From positions 43,389,304 to 43,453,303 of the forward strand of contig NC_133769.1 in the NCBI RefSeq assembly GCF_003597395.2: a stretch of 64,000 nt of DNA, in the 5' to 3' direction. A model generated the notes under the pieces. The model was not told the DNA's origin and searched no databases. It saw only the letters and a program-made list of their open reading frames with translations. The stretch comes from Chelonoidis abingdonii (Eukaryota > Chordata > Testudines > Testudinidae). A program made the translations under genes and the position numbers. Below, one piece after another: positions 11,039 to 22,331 of this stretch. The stretch's first letter is position 1, and each line of letters starts with the position of its first letter.

Positions 11039-11480
11039 TTAGGGTCACCACCTTTCCGAAATGCAAAAACGGAGTGCATGCAGAAGCCCAGCCCCCATCC
11101 GTGCCCCTGCCCTCTTCTCTGCCTCTTCCCCCCTAAACCCCACCCCTGGCCAAGCTAGAACCTGGAGCCAAGTGGTGGTAAGAAATGCCCAGGGAGCCTG
11201 TGCCACTGTGAGGAGCCCTGAACACTCCACCTGTGCTGGGCAGGGGGCCCAAAAGCAGCTCCCAGCCCATGTCCCTGCCCCCCAGGATACAGTGTCAATG
11301 GCAGGTGGAGGGTCTGGAACTCTGGTCTCCCCACAGCAGCCCAGGGTCCCTGAGTGGTTCTTACTACTTCCTGGCTCCAGTTTCTGGCTTGGCCAGGGGC
11401 CGGGGAGAGGAGAAGGGGATGGGTCCTCATGGCAAAGTGGGGGGCTAAGGCTCACCTCAACTCCCCCCTCAAACTGGAAA
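11039..11480. mobile_element. GC-rich non-autonomous DNA element, partial
   Basis: Starts GGGTCACCACCTTTCCGAAATG, which resembles the terminus of a GC-rich reptilian DNA transposon, and continues in C-rich sequence unlike the AT-rich left flank. No matching right terminus is visible. The overlapping long open frames on both strands (up to 226 codons) reflect GC bias, not coding. Confidence 0.45.
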
Positions 11481-11559
11481 GAGGCTGACACTGCCTCTGA
11501 GCCTCAGGCACACACAGACCGGCACCACAGGGAATCTGAGACAAATGCTGCCCTGGAAT

Positions 11560-11673
11560 CATTCAGCCTGGGACCAGGACTTGAAATGTACATTTTGGAA
11601 CTGTCCCACCCTAGCGACATTAGCAAGTGCCTCAAAACACTCTGTGCTTCAATTTCCCCATCTGTAAAATGGG
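11560..11673 (+). repeat. MIR-like SINE fragment
   Basis: The last 33 bases read as the typical MIR tail, with TTTCCCCATCTGTAAAATGG at its core. The fragment stops exactly where the LTR-like unit begins with TGTGACAAAG, so that junction is an insertion or recombination breakpoint. Confidence 0.5.
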
Positions 11674-12250
11674 GTGTGACAAAGTTCCTCCTCTACCTTG
11701 GTGGGTCCTGCACTTATTGGCAGATTTGCTCACCTCAGTGATCTTCCCCTCTGGTGGAATCCACAATCTGAGTCAACTCTTCCTTTATCTGATCAGGAAT
11801 TGGGAGGTTTAGGGGGAACCCGGGCCCACCCTCTACTCCAGGTTCCAGCCTGTGGATTTCAGCTGTCTAGAGTGCCTCCTGTAACAGCTGCATGACAGCT
11901 ACAACTACCTAGGCTACTTCCCCATAGCCTCCTCCAAACACCTTCTTTATCCTCACCACAGGACCTTCCTCCTGGTGTCTGATAACACTTGTACTCCTTA
12001 GTCCTCCACCAGCACACCCTCTCACTCTCAGCTCCTTACACCTCTTGCTCCCAGGTCCTCACATGCACACCACAAACTGAAGTCAGCTCCTTTTTAAACC
12101 CAGGTGCCTTGATTAGCCTGTCTTGATTGGCTGCAGGTGTTCTAATCAGCCTGTCTGCCTTATTTGTTCTAGCAGGTTCCTGATTACTCTAGTGCAGCCC
12201 CTGCTCTGGTCACTCAGGGAACAGAAGCCTGCTCTCTGGGCCAGGAGTAC
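11674..12250 (+). promoter_or_regulatory. LTR-like unit joined to the 5' end of the Tx1-like LINE
   Basis: Begins TGTGACAAAGTTCCTCC, which resembles an abundant turtle LTR, and runs on without a visible break into the CTG-rich 5' region of the LINE. The usual LTR end is missing; the sequence instead shifts near 12240 into phrases ending in CCTGTAGAGAAGGGG. Either an older LTR was truncated by the LINE insertion, or this LINE lineage carries an LTR-derived 5' untranslated/promoter segment. The same family may be present as a diverged piece at 25750-26160. Confidence 0.5.
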
Positions 12251-13458
12251 GCTTCCTTCGACCGCTCCCTGTAGAGAAGGGGGAGAGGAGGGCTGCTGCT
12301 GCTGTTCCTGCCGTGTGCTGGGCCCTCGTTGCTGCTGCTACTGTTCCTGCTCTGCTGCTCCCCTGCTGGGCTAGACACCACCACCCACCCCTCTCTCTGC
12401 TATCTGCTTACTGGCTGGCAGTAGATTCCACGCCCCCCTCGGTTCTGCTGTTACTCCACCTACAGCCCTTGAGGGGAGGGGAGGCTGCTGGCCTACTTCC
12501 CAGAGAGAGGGGAGTGAGGACCCCCGCTCTGCTGCTGAGGATCACCTTCTGAGCGGCGGGTCCGCCTGCCTGACACCAGTGCCACCACCAACCATTGGAC
12601 TGCTGGACTACTGTGGCAGTTGCTGGCGAGCTGTTGAGCCCGAGGAGGTGAAGGAGGAAAGGGGACCCCCGGCTTGCTGGAGACCGTGTGAAGACACTGT
12701 GGAACGGGATTTCCTGGACTGAGGGTCTTTTATCGAGCCTGTGCTGCTGGTGGGGGGTTGGTGGGACTGGTTCTGTTGGGCACCGAGGGTGGTGTGGGGC
12801 GTGAGCTTGCCCCCAGTCATACCGTGTTCCCTTCGCCCCCACACCATCGTTGCCCCCGGGTCCACACCCCCGCTGGCTGTTTTCCTTCTGCTTTGAGACT
12901 CCTGCCTCTGAACTGAGCTCCTCGCCTGACCCACCACGCCCACTTCCATCGTTTGGGCCTGCAGCAGCAGCAGCCTACCATTGACTTTTGTGCAAGTGCC
13001 TGTGGACGCACCCCCCCGCTCCCCTCCCCCTGGACTGACCCCTTTCCTTTGCCACATTTGTCCACCCCACCTGTTTCTCTCTGTGGCCCTGATAGTTCTG
13101 CCCCAGCTCTGCAGCTGCCCCTGTGGTCCCTCTACCCATTCCTAGCTTGCCTTTTCCCCTCCACCTTGTGCTCACCCAGCCCTGATTGGTCCCTCCCCTC
13201 GTGCGCCCACACCCCCTCCCATGCGCTTGTGCCCTTCCCCATTTGGTTTCCCCTTGTTCACTGCATCCCCCCTCTACCGTTGTCCCCCTGATCCCCTAGT
13301 GCAACTGGAGGAGCCGGAACTCCCCTCTGCATCGGTGCCCTGAAACCCTCCCACCCCTAGGTCCTTGGTTTAGCCTTCCCTTTCTGGCGCCCTCCTCCCC
13401 TGCCTGCAGCCGAGCGGGGAGGGGTGGTTGCCTCCTCTCCTTCCCCTCCCCTCGCTGT

Positions 13459-16250
13459 TTGTCCCCCTCCCAGCTCTCGTTATGGCGGTGGGACACGGAG
13501 GGGGAGACCCCTCTCGATGTTCCCACTGCCCCTCCTCCACCTGCCCCTGTGTCCACTGCCCAAGCCTCCACCTCGACCGCCGCTGCCGATCCACCTACCT
13601 CCACCCCTGCTGGGGCACTGGCAATGGCAAGTACCGGGGAAACCTCCGCTGCTGCCACGTCCCTCCCCCCTTCCGATTCAGGGGGAGCCCCCCCAGCCGG
13701 TGGGAAGGGTCGGGGTGGGAAGAAAGGTAAGGGCCCCGCTCGAAAGCCCAGGCCCTCCATGGCGGAAACTGCCCCCGCTGCCGTGGCCCCGCTCCCAGCT
13801 GCGGCATCCCTCCCCACTATTCCCTCCACCAGCTCTGCGGGTGTCCCTCCCCTGGCCCCCAGGGCGTAAGCTCAGGTGGCGGCGGCCCCCCCGCCTGCCA
13901 CTGCTCCCCCGACCACCGCTTCCGCTACCCTCTACAGCGGCCGGGGCCCCTTTCCCACCTTGACCAGGAAGCACGGCGTCCGTTGCCTCCTGGTGCCCTT
14001 CTTGCCCCACGTGGAGACCTACGTGCGGGCGTTGGCGAGGGTGGTGGGGCCCACGGCCATCGTGACGGCCTCCAAAATGTATGGGAAGGTGGTCTTCTTC
14101 CTGGCATCGGAGGCCGCCGCACAGGAGGCGGTAGAGATGGGCCTGGCGGTGGGGGGTGTGTTCGTCCCCCTGGAGTCGTTGGAAGACCTGGGAGTCCGCT
14201 TAATCCTGACCTCCATCCCTCCCTTCCTGCCCAATGCCGCCCTGTTGCCCACCCTTTCTACCCTGGGGCGCACCATCTCCATCACCAGCCCTCTCTCGTT
14301 GGGCTGCAAGGACCTCACCCTCTGTCACGTCCTCTCGTTTGGCCGGCAAGTGCAGCTTCAACTGCCGCCAGCGGCGCATGGTGGAGAGGCGCTCAAGGGG
14401 TCCTTCCTGGTCCCCTATCAGGGGGCCCATTACCGGGTGCACTATTCTACGGGGGAGGCCCGGTGCTACCTCTGCCGGGCGACGGGGCACATCTGGAGGG
14501 ACTGCCCCTTGGCCTGGCACAGAGGAGCGTCCGGGACCACCGAGCCCTGGCAAGGCGCTGGTCCTGTCACTGCCGATACCCCTGGCTGCCCAGCATCCGA
14601 AGCTGCCCCTCCTCCTTCTCGGTCCACTACTGTGGAGGAGGGTGCGGCAGAGATACCACCAGGTGTGAGAGGGGCTTGCCCCAGGGGGAATCCTCCCTCA
14701 TTCCTGCTACCCCACCATTGCCTCCCCGAGTCCCTGAGCCATTGCCCTTGCCCCCTGACCTGACCCCTGTTAGCCAACCTCCGGATGATGCCATGGAGGG
14801 CTGGTCCTTAGTGCAGGGGAAGCAGGGCAAGCGGAAAGCTCGGGCCCTATTACATCCTTTAGATTCGGAGACCCCCTGGGAGAGCAGGAAGGGGGACACC
14901 GATGACGAGCTTTCTGCCTCGCCCCCTGATTACTCCCATTCTGTGGTGCCGGCTGGGGACACCACCCCTCCTCCAGGGTCTCTTCCCGTGGAAGCCCCCG
15001 AGGGAGCCTCTCTCGTCCCCTTCCCATCCAAAGCCCCTGCAAGCACTGAGGTGGGCGTCACCTCGGGTGCTGGCGGGGAAGGCCCTCGGGTGGTGGACTG
15101 TGATCTCTCTTCCATCTACGAGGAGATCGAGGCCCTGGGTCTGACCCCGGTCACACAGGGGGAGGACGATCCTCTGCCAGTGGGCCTTGATCTGGGCGAC
15201 CTCACCCTGGTCCTCTTGTCCCCGTGTTCCCTTCCCCTAACCGCTGCTTCGGCTCTCGCCTCTGAGGGTCCCCTGGAATCTTCCATCAACCCGGCTGCAG
15301 GTGGCACCCTGCTGACGGCCGCCAAGCCCATTGAGGTGATGGCCGGTGCCCCGCTGCTGGGACCTGGTTCCCAGGGTGTGTCCCTCTTGGGTGTGAAGCA
15401 CCCAACCTCCTTCCCAGGCAAGGACCCCGTTGGTGACCATCCACCTCCTGATGCCGGGCCCACTGCCCAAACCATACTGGCTGAGCCCAGCATCGTTGGG
15501 GGTCTCCTTCCCACTCCCCAGATCTCTGAGCCTAACCAGGAGGGGCCACCTTCCAGCGGCCCAACTATTGAGGCTCAGGATCCTACTTCTGCCCCCCTCC
15601 CTGGATCCCTTCCTGATCCCCACCTACTCCGGTCCCCTACCCTATTACTGATGCCAGCCCTGTCCTTGTTCCCTCCACATCCTGTGCTGCCAGTGCCGCC
15701 CCTGGGGATACTCCCCAGGGAGCGGTTTTAGTTGTTTTTCCCCATCCTGACCCATTGGGGGCTTCTGTTTTCCTTACGCTGCCCCCTATTGAACCAGGGA
15801 GTGGGGCAGGTCATGGGGTGTCAGCCCATCGGATGCCATGTCGGGGGTCTGCCCCCTGCCTCCCCGCCTCGGTGGGCACGGGGCTGTGATGGGGCCCCAC
15901 TGGGGGACAGTCGCAGATCAGTGACTCCGCCCCCCCATGCGCTGAAGGAGGAGCTGCGGGAGTTCCTTGAGGATGTTCGTGGCTCCTGTAACAAAGTCCA
16001 GCTTGTGCTCCAGCGGTGGGGGGATTTCCATCAGGTCCTCCGGGCTGCAAGGGCCCTTATGGAGGAAAGCAAGAAAACCAGGAAGCAGGCCGCCGTGGCC
16101 TACCAGCGGGTCCACCTCTTCCGCGACTCTTTATTCACCTACGGGGTAGTCACAGATCGCTGCACGGCCCGACGGGAGGCCGTGGGCATGTCTGCTGGGG
16201 AGGATCCTCTCCAGCCCTTCTCATGGCACCAATCGTCTTTGCCACATTAA
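13459..16250 (+). pseudogene. Tx1-like LINE ORF1 (RNA-binding protein), broken
   Basis: ORF1 proteins of this group bind the element RNA. The first piece (13459-13869) is Ala/Pro/Thr-rich with a basic GKGRGGKKGKG stretch. It ends at an in-frame TAA (13867-13869) and continues in the same frame to 14763. That second piece holds a globular region, then a zinc knuckle: Cys, Cys, His and Cys at residues 197, 200, 205 and 210 counted from the ATG at 13876 (DNA 14464-14505), spacing CX2CX4HX4C. A frameshift between about 14510 and 14760 moves the real reading to the frame that holds DDAMEGWSLVQGKQGKRKA. This is interrupted by TAG at 15729-15731 and ends at TAA 16248-16250. The C-terminus (about 15940-16130) is charged and helical-looking. 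Two stops and one frameshift make it non-functional. Confidence 0.8.
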
Positions 16251-18857
16251 ACACCTGGGGCTGTAGGATGGGTCTCCGCAGGAACCAGGTGCTCTCCTTC
16301 CTTTGGGACGAGGGGTACTCTGTGGTTTTCCTGCAAGAGACCCATACGGATCCGGCCGCTGAAGCTAGCTGGCGGCTGGAGTGGGGGGACGGGGTCTACT
16401 TTAGCCACGGCTGGAGTGGCGACCCTGTTCTCCCCCGACCTACAGCCCGAGGTGCTGGGGGTCACTGAGGCTGTGCCAGGCCACCTGCTGCACCTCCAGG
16501 TCCGTATGGAGGGGCTTGTGTTAATCTTGTCAATGTTTACGCCCCGACATCGGCCAGAAAGGTTGCGTTTTTATCATCAGGTATCATAAACAGATAAGAA
16601 AAGTTAATAGCACAGAAGTACTTTATATCTCTTTGACTGTAAGTTAACAAGTTCAGTAAGCCTGGCTGTCACCTGACCAGAGGACAATCAGGAGACAGGA
16701 TACTTTCAATCTTGAGGGAGGGAAGTTTCTGTGTGTGCTGTTAGAATTTGGTTGTTGTTACTCTGGGGGCTCAGAGGGACCAGACGTGCAACCAGGTTTC
16801 TCTCCAATCTCCTGATACAGGTTCTTATAGATTCCAAATAGTAAGTACTAGGTAGATGGCGAGTTAGTTTAATGTTTTTTTTCTTTATTTGCAAATGTGC
16901 ATTTGGCTGGAAGAGTTTAATTGTGCAATTGGCTGAAAGGAGTTCAAATTTGTATTTTTGCTGAAAGATTTTAATTTGTATTTGAAATATAGGCTGAGGG
17001 TATTCCCAGTGCCTATAGCTAAAAAACCCTGTACCTATTCCATTTAAATTTACAAAGAATAATTTTTACTGTTTTTCTCTCTCTAATTAAAAGTTTCTTG
17101 TTTAGAACTTTAATTGTTTTTTATTCTGGCATGAGACCCCCAGGGACTGGGTCTGGATCACCAGGGAATTTGTGGGAGAAAGGAGGGAAGGGGGAAAGAG
17201 AGGCCTAATTTCTCTCTGTGTCAGGCTCTGTATCTCCAGGAAGAGTCTGAGTAAGGGGAAAGAGAAGGGGAGGAAGGTGAATTGTCCTCTCTGTTTTGTG
17301 ATTCCAAGGAGTTTGAATCACAGTGATCTTCCAGGAACCAGGAGGGGAAGCTGGGAGAGGCCCATGGTGGGGGACAGAATTTTCTTTCCTCTGTTGTTAA
17401 GATCCAGAGGTTGGGACTTGGGTATCCCCAGGGGCAGTTTTGGGGGACCAGAGCTGTACCAGGCACTGATCCTGGTTTGTGGCAGCGCTACAGTTCTACA
17501 CTGGTGATTAAGCTTTCAGAGGAAATTCATAGCTGGTACCCATCTTTTGGACGCTAGGTTCAGAGTGGGGAAATTGTACAATTACAGGCAGTCGTTCCCT
17601 TTCTCGGCTTCCTGGATCCTCGCTGAGTGCCAGTCCTGGGTGGGGACTATACCACACACCCTCGAAACTAGACGGCTCGGGGATCGAAGCAGTGCCAGCT
17701 GCCAGCTGACATCCTCATGGGAGATTGTCGATCGCACTCCTGGTGGGACGACTGGCGTGACGCACCACTCGGACAACTCCTTGACGTTCCACCTTCGTCC
17801 GTGGTGGAGGCCCATCAGTAGGCCACTCCCGGCTGACCGCATTTACCTGTCGCATTTCCACCCTAACCTCACGGCCCACTCTTCCACGCAGTTCGGCGGC
17901 TCCCTTTTCAGATCACCACCTTGCACACCATGACGGCCTCTTCTGCATGCGGAGAGGCTGGGGGGATCCGGCCTAATTGGCACTATCTTTAATAAGAGTT
18001 TGCTGAAGGATGCGGGCCGTAGCTCCTTCCAGGAGTCTCTGGCTGGCGCTTGGCGAGCGGCAGAGGCACTGCATTTCCTCAGCGCGGCGGTAGTGGTGGG
18101 ATCTGGGGAAGGTGCATGCCTGGCTCTTCTGCCGTGAACTACATCGGGCCGGTCGCAGCCAACGAGGGATGCGGTGCTAGGCAAGTACTGGAACGGGGGG
18201 TTTGGATCTGGAGAGGCATCTGGCTGCCAGCCCGGGATCCATCCCTCTGCAGAGCATGGCCAGGAGAAGGCAGAGGAAGCTCCGGGTCCTTGAAGACCCA
18301 TCGGGCCTGAGGTGCCTTTGTTCGATCCTGCATCCGCCCTCCTTCGACGAGATCGTTCACGGCTCCCGCTTCTTCTATGCCCTGGAGAGAAGGGGAGGCA
18401 AGAAGCACGTCATCTGACCCTGGCGGAAGGAGCGGCAACCCTCACGGATCCGGCGGAGATGTGCGAGAGGCCAGGGCTTTCTACCGCCTCTTTTTTCCTG
18501 CAGATCCGAATGATCCTAACGTGCAGAATGCTCTGGGACAGTCCCCCGCGGTCAGGCATGGGCGACACGGACCGGCTAGAGATGCGGACTTACTCTGGCC
18601 GAGTTCTCGGAAGCCTCCATTCGCATGCCCACCAATAAATCTGGGCATGGACAGCTACCGGGAGTTCTACCATGTGTTATCTGGGACGTTCTCCGCCCGA
18701 CCTGTCACCGTCGTGGGCCGAGTCTTTGCAGGGTGGGGTCCCTCCTCTCTCAGTGCAGCGGCGAGCCGTGCTCACCTTATTGCCGAAGAGGGGGAACCTC
18801 CGCATCTTACGGAATTGGCGTCCAGTCTCGCTCCTCAGCACGGACTACAAAATACTG
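16223..18857 (+). pseudogene. Tx1-like LINE ORF2 (endonuclease plus truncated reverse transcriptase)
   Basis: The ATG at 16223 lies 28 bases inside the end of ORF1, in another frame. The first 80 codons show an APE-type endonuclease: TLNTWGCR near the start and VVFLQETH holding the catalytic Glu. The frame is lost near 16440, the phrase NVYAP follows in another frame, and at 16581 a solo LTR intrudes. After 17585 the endonuclease resumes with frameshifts (17585-17940). The inter-domain region follows, with GSRFFYALERR near 18360 and LTDPAEMCERP-type residues. The reverse transcriptase start is in the 18672-18860 frame and reads to RNWRPVSLLSTDYKIL, where the element stops. The YADD palm motif is absent. 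Many frameshifts and the truncation make it dead. Confidence 0.85.
16582..17584 (+). mobile_element. Solo LTR inserted in the LINE ORF2
   Basis: About 1003 bp of AT-rich sequence splits the endonuclease reading between TTTTATCATCAGG on the left and CAGGCAGTCG on the right. CAGG at 16578-16581 and again at 17585-17588 is a candidate 4-bp target duplication, although the exact edge is ambiguous. The left end TATCATAAAC resembles a canonical TG start with one change. A polyadenylation-like ATTAAA lies near 17087, and a GC-rich U5-like part follows. No internal region is present, so a solo LTR formed by recombination is the simplest reading. It must be younger than the LINE copy. Confidence 0.75.
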
Positions 18858-19375
18858 TAATATTTATCACTCTAGGTACTACTGTTTCCAGCAAACCTAC
18901 TCTTTTCCCTGTAAATTGACTTCCCAGTTGTTTTCCCCCAAGTTATATGGGGAAAAAAAAGACCCTGCTTGTTGCCACCAGAAACCAGGGTGTAAGCGTA
19001 ATATTTGAGGTTATAAGATATCTTTTCCTATCATGAAACACTGATCTCAAGGGAAATAAAATCTAGACTATGAAGAGATTTCAATTTGCTAAGAGAACTT
19101 GATGAACGAAACTCACTTTTCTATCAGCTCTGCACAGGGAAAGCTTGGATAATGGGTGCAAACAGTACAACATAACCAAGTATAAAAATCTCACATCTTT
19201 ACACAAAGTAACTCATTTTCAGAAAGGCTGAGCCCTGGCCTTTTTTATTACGAGGGAAAACCTGCACTTTTGCATCTGCAAAATAAATAGCAGGCACAAA
19301 TTAGACTACTTCTGTATTTACCTGATTTTCACACACAGTCAGCCACAGTGGTTCAAGTACTCAGACTGAGTATAG
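18858..19375. other. No recognised feature
   Basis: AT-rich sequence following the abrupt end of the LINE. Apart from an A8 run near 18952 nothing stands out. Confidence 0.45.
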
Positions 19376-19575
19376 AGTTCATATATTCCTAGACTTTAAG
19401 GACAGAGGGGACCACTGTGATCATGTAATCTGACCTCCTGTCCGACACCAGCCATAGCGCTTCCCTGAAGTAATTTCTGCTTGAAGTCCAATAGCTGTTG
19501 AACTAGAGAACATATTTCAGAAAAAATATACAATCTTGATTTAAAGATTTCAGTGGTAGACACTATTTTGAATGA
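19376..19575 (-). mobile_element. CR1-like 3'-end fragment
   Basis: The + strand reads TTTAAGGACAGAGGGGACC, then GATCATGTAATCTGACCTCC, a reverse-complement CR1-type 3' untranslated region of an older subfamily. No coding part remains. Confidence 0.6.
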
Positions 19576-19576
19576 C

Positions 19577-19790
19577 TTGATATCTACTTAGAGAGGGTGA
19601 CGCTGAGAATGGATAAAGGTGTATTTATACCACCCTCAATGTCCTGTGTAATAGCAGGCTAAACTGTATTATGTTGTTCTGCCACTAGGTAGCACAGTGT
19701 ATAAAATACCTAATTAAACCAGTATTAAAGGATGTTGTGATGAACAGGTGGTGTGTATAAGCAAGCTCTGTGACCAGTACATGTGACATG
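19577..19790 (+). mobile_element. Ty3/gypsy 5' LTR (probable)
   Basis: A short segment beginning TGATATCTAC ends ATGTGACA just before TGGTGTCAGGAG, the usual type of primer-binding start in vertebrate gypsy elements. It contains TATAAAATACC near 19700, which may be the LTR promoter. I found no matching 3' LTR downstream, where a Harbinger relic lies instead. Confidence 0.5.
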
Positions 19791-21390
19791 GTGTCAGGAG
19801 TACACTAAAGAACAGAAACAGAAGAAACAAAGCATCAAAAGTTTGCAGGAGGTCATCAATATGCCACTCTGCAATGCACCAAAATACTTCATCTTTGACA
19901 AATCTTCAGAATGGACTGACTGGAAACAATATTTTGCAAGATTACACAGTGCAAACAAACTCCACAAATAAACTGGAGATATACAGCTATCTTTAATTTA
20001 TGCTGTGCAGAAGCAGGCAGAACATATCTTTAAATTCTTTGACTTTACTGAAGACAGTCACAAAGATGACTATGAAAGGGTTCTGACTATGAAAGAGTTG
20101 GAGCATACTTTACACACCAGAGAAATGTGGTTTGTGGAAGAGGATGTTTTCACTAAAGATTTCGAGAACCAAGGGAAAATGCTGAATGTTTTATAAGAGC
20201 TCTGCATGCATTGACTGAAAATTGATTTTGGGATTGCAGAACATGAAAATATCAGAGATAGGTGGTTATTGGGTTAAAATAAAAACCTTTCACAGCAGCT
20301 ACATCTGAAAAGAGGTTTAATCTTAGCCACAGCTCTACTGATAGTAAAGCAGTCAGAATTAGTCAACCAACAGAACAAAAGTCAGGAGCAACTTGAAAAA
20401 CCTAAAATTAAAAGCTGTGAAGTCATTCGAGTGTTAAACATCATTATCATAAAACCTCTGAGGCAAGGAGAGATAATTCCCAAGCCAAGAGGTACAAAGT
20501 TCCAGCCTACAGGCACAAGGGGTGGAAAGTCAAGAGATGATGCATCTCCATCCAGAGGCTCGCAGTGTAATACATGCACAAAATATGGGCATTTTGCAGT
20601 TGTTTGCAAAACCAGAGCAGCCAGGGATTTGACTCATATTACAGATAGTCAAGAGCCACTGTTTCTGGACGCTATCATTTGTGATGACATAGAACCTACC
20701 TTGAAAGTGAAACTGAATATTCATGGCAAGACTATTGACTTTAAATTTGACTCAGGAGCTGATGTCACAGTCATTTCAGAAAGACTTGCAATCACCTTCA
20801 ACCCAACCCAGAGCTGGTCAGGTGATACAGCTCTGAATAGCTTAGGATATATTCTGAACTGCACGGGCCAGTTCGCCACAGAAACAAGTTACAAAGACAA
20901 AAGCTCTATGTGCTGTCTGCATGTGATCAACAGACAACAGACCAACAACCTTCTTGGCCACAGTGTGGCAGCCATGATGGGCCTAATGAAAAAGGTGGAA
21001 GAACTTGGAAGATTTAGTTATAATGGACTTTCCAAAGGAGCCCCAGTGCAAATCAACTTAAGATGCTATGCTGAACCATACAGTGTACAAACACCTCTAC
21101 CAGAGAAACCTTAGAAGAGATTAGCTGCAGATTTATGAAAATTCAGAGGCTATCATTACCTGGTCATTGTGGACTATTTTCCTAGGTATAGAAATAATGT
21201 ACTTGAAAGTCATAACATGTTACAGTGTTATCAAGAAACCGAAGTGCACTTTTGCTCACGTCAGTATTCCAGAACAACAAGTGATGGACAATGGACCACA
21301 ATTCACTGCAGCAGAATTTAAGTAATTCTGAATGAAATACGATTTTGATCATATTACTAGCAGCTACAATACCCACAAGCTAACAGAGAG
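19790..21390 (+). pseudogene. Ty3/gypsy gag-pol relic lacking reverse transcriptase
   Basis: Gag remnants lie at about 19860-20270 (open pieces at 19783-19971 and 20005-20196, separated by stops). The 20431-21114 frame has a CCHC zinc knuckle with Cys46, Cys49, His54 and Cys59. A retroviral-type aspartic protease follows with the active site DSGA at residues 107-110 (Ser in place of the usual Thr). After the first residues of the reverse-transcriptase N-terminus (PVQINLRCYAEPYS) the sequence jumps within about 30 bases to an integrase core: HYLVIVDYF near 21160, then VMDNGPQF near 21275, across several frames. Reverse transcriptase and RNase H are deleted. The element cannot be autonomous. 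Confidence 0.85.
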
Positions 21391-21459
21391 GGTGAGAGAG
21401 AGCTGTACAGACAGCGAAGAAAATCTGACAACAGGAATATCCATTCCTTGCTCTTCTGA

Positions 21460-22331
21460 ATTACAAAATGAGAGCTGCATTGACAGTTGAGCAGCAAGTG
21501 ACAATTGTACTGTGGAAATTTACAACACCAGATTGCTACCAGTCAGTCAAGAGTCAATTTGGAGTTTGGAAATCCACCACAGGGTCCATTGTAATACAAG
21601 CATGCAGGGCCATGAATTGCCTCCTGCTACACAGGACTGTGACTTTGGGCAATGTGCCATAGTGGATGATTTTGCAGCAATGATTTTCCCAAACTGTAGT
21701 GGAGCAACAAATGGCATGCATATCCCTATTTTAGCACCAGACCACCTTGACACAGAGTACCTGAACAGAAAGGGCTACTTTCCTATGATAATGCAAGTGC
21801 TGGTGGATCACCAGGGATGCTTTAAAGACATCAGTGTGGGCTAGTCAGGGAAGGTGCATGACACACACATCTTTAAGAACACACAACTGTTCAGAAAACT
21901 GCAAGCAAGGACTTTATTTCCCAACTGGTGGATTACCATTGGGAAAGTTGAAATGCCAATAGTGACCCTAGGAGACCCATTCTACTCCTTGCTGCCATGG
22001 ATTATGACCATCTCAACAGCGCTAAGGAGTGCTTCAACTACAGGCTCTACAGGTGCAGAATGGCAGTTGAATGGGTCTTTGGTCATCTGAAGGGTCGCTA
22101 GGGTTGTCCTCTGAGATTGGATCTCAATTAAAAACTATTCCAATGATTATAGCTGCTTGCTGCATCCTGCATAATATCTATGAAGCAAAAGGGGGAAAGT
22201 TCCCACAGGAGTTGGAATGTCTGTCTGCTGAATTTGAACAGCCAGATACAAGGACAATAAGAGGAGCTCAGCGCAGAGCTATATGGCTCAGGGAGGCTTT
22301 GAAAGACTATTTTAATAGTGAGCCAAACTAG
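21460..22331 (+). pseudogene. PIF/Harbinger (HARBI1-like) transposase relic
   Basis: The product is a DDE-type transposase of the Harbinger group, spread over three frames: 21468-21662, 21512-22090 with a stop at 21842-21844, a short frame-1 stretch around 22030-22100, and 22071-22331. Family phrases include RTVTLGNVP, FPNCSGATNG, HIPILAPDH, NRKGYF, LVDHQG, SGKVHD, TLGDPFY, the stretch with AVEWVFGHLKG, and AACCILHNI. The first catalytic Asp is replaced: GATNG stands where active relatives have an Asp before Gly. The second (LGDP) and the Glu (AVEW, codon 22069-22071) remain. The N-terminal part before MRAALTVEQQ is missing. Frameshifts plus the lost Asp show an inactive fossil. Confidence 0.88.

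Larger units (their letters stand above)
12251..18857 (+). mobile_element. Tx1/L1-like non-LTR retrotransposon, degenerate and interrupted
   Basis: This GC-rich unit is in the classical LINE order: a CTG-rich 5' untranslated region (about 12251-13450), ORF1 with a CCHC knuckle (13459-16250), then ORF2 with an APE-type endonuclease and the start of a reverse transcriptase (16223-18857). A solo LTR of about 1 kb interrupts ORF2. The copy ends abruptly inside the reverse-transcriptase domain at about 18857, where AT-rich unrelated sequence follows, so the catalytic palm, the 3' untranslated region and the tail are missing. The phrase RNWRPVSLL and the endonuclease beginning TLNTWGCR place it in the Tx1 branch of the L1 group, as judged from memory. 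Confidence 0.85.

Noticed and set aside
11045..13065. Many overlapping long ORFs in GC-rich sequence
   Set aside because: Stop codons are rare in this composition; no domains, and the frames contradict each other. The region is a DNA element, an LTR-like unit and the LINE 5' region.
13983..15731. 582-codon open frame taken as one protein
   Set aside because: Its first part, to about 14530, is the out-of-frame shadow of the ORF1 piece with the zinc knuckle. Only the part after about 14560-14760 is the real continuation of ORF1 after a frameshift.
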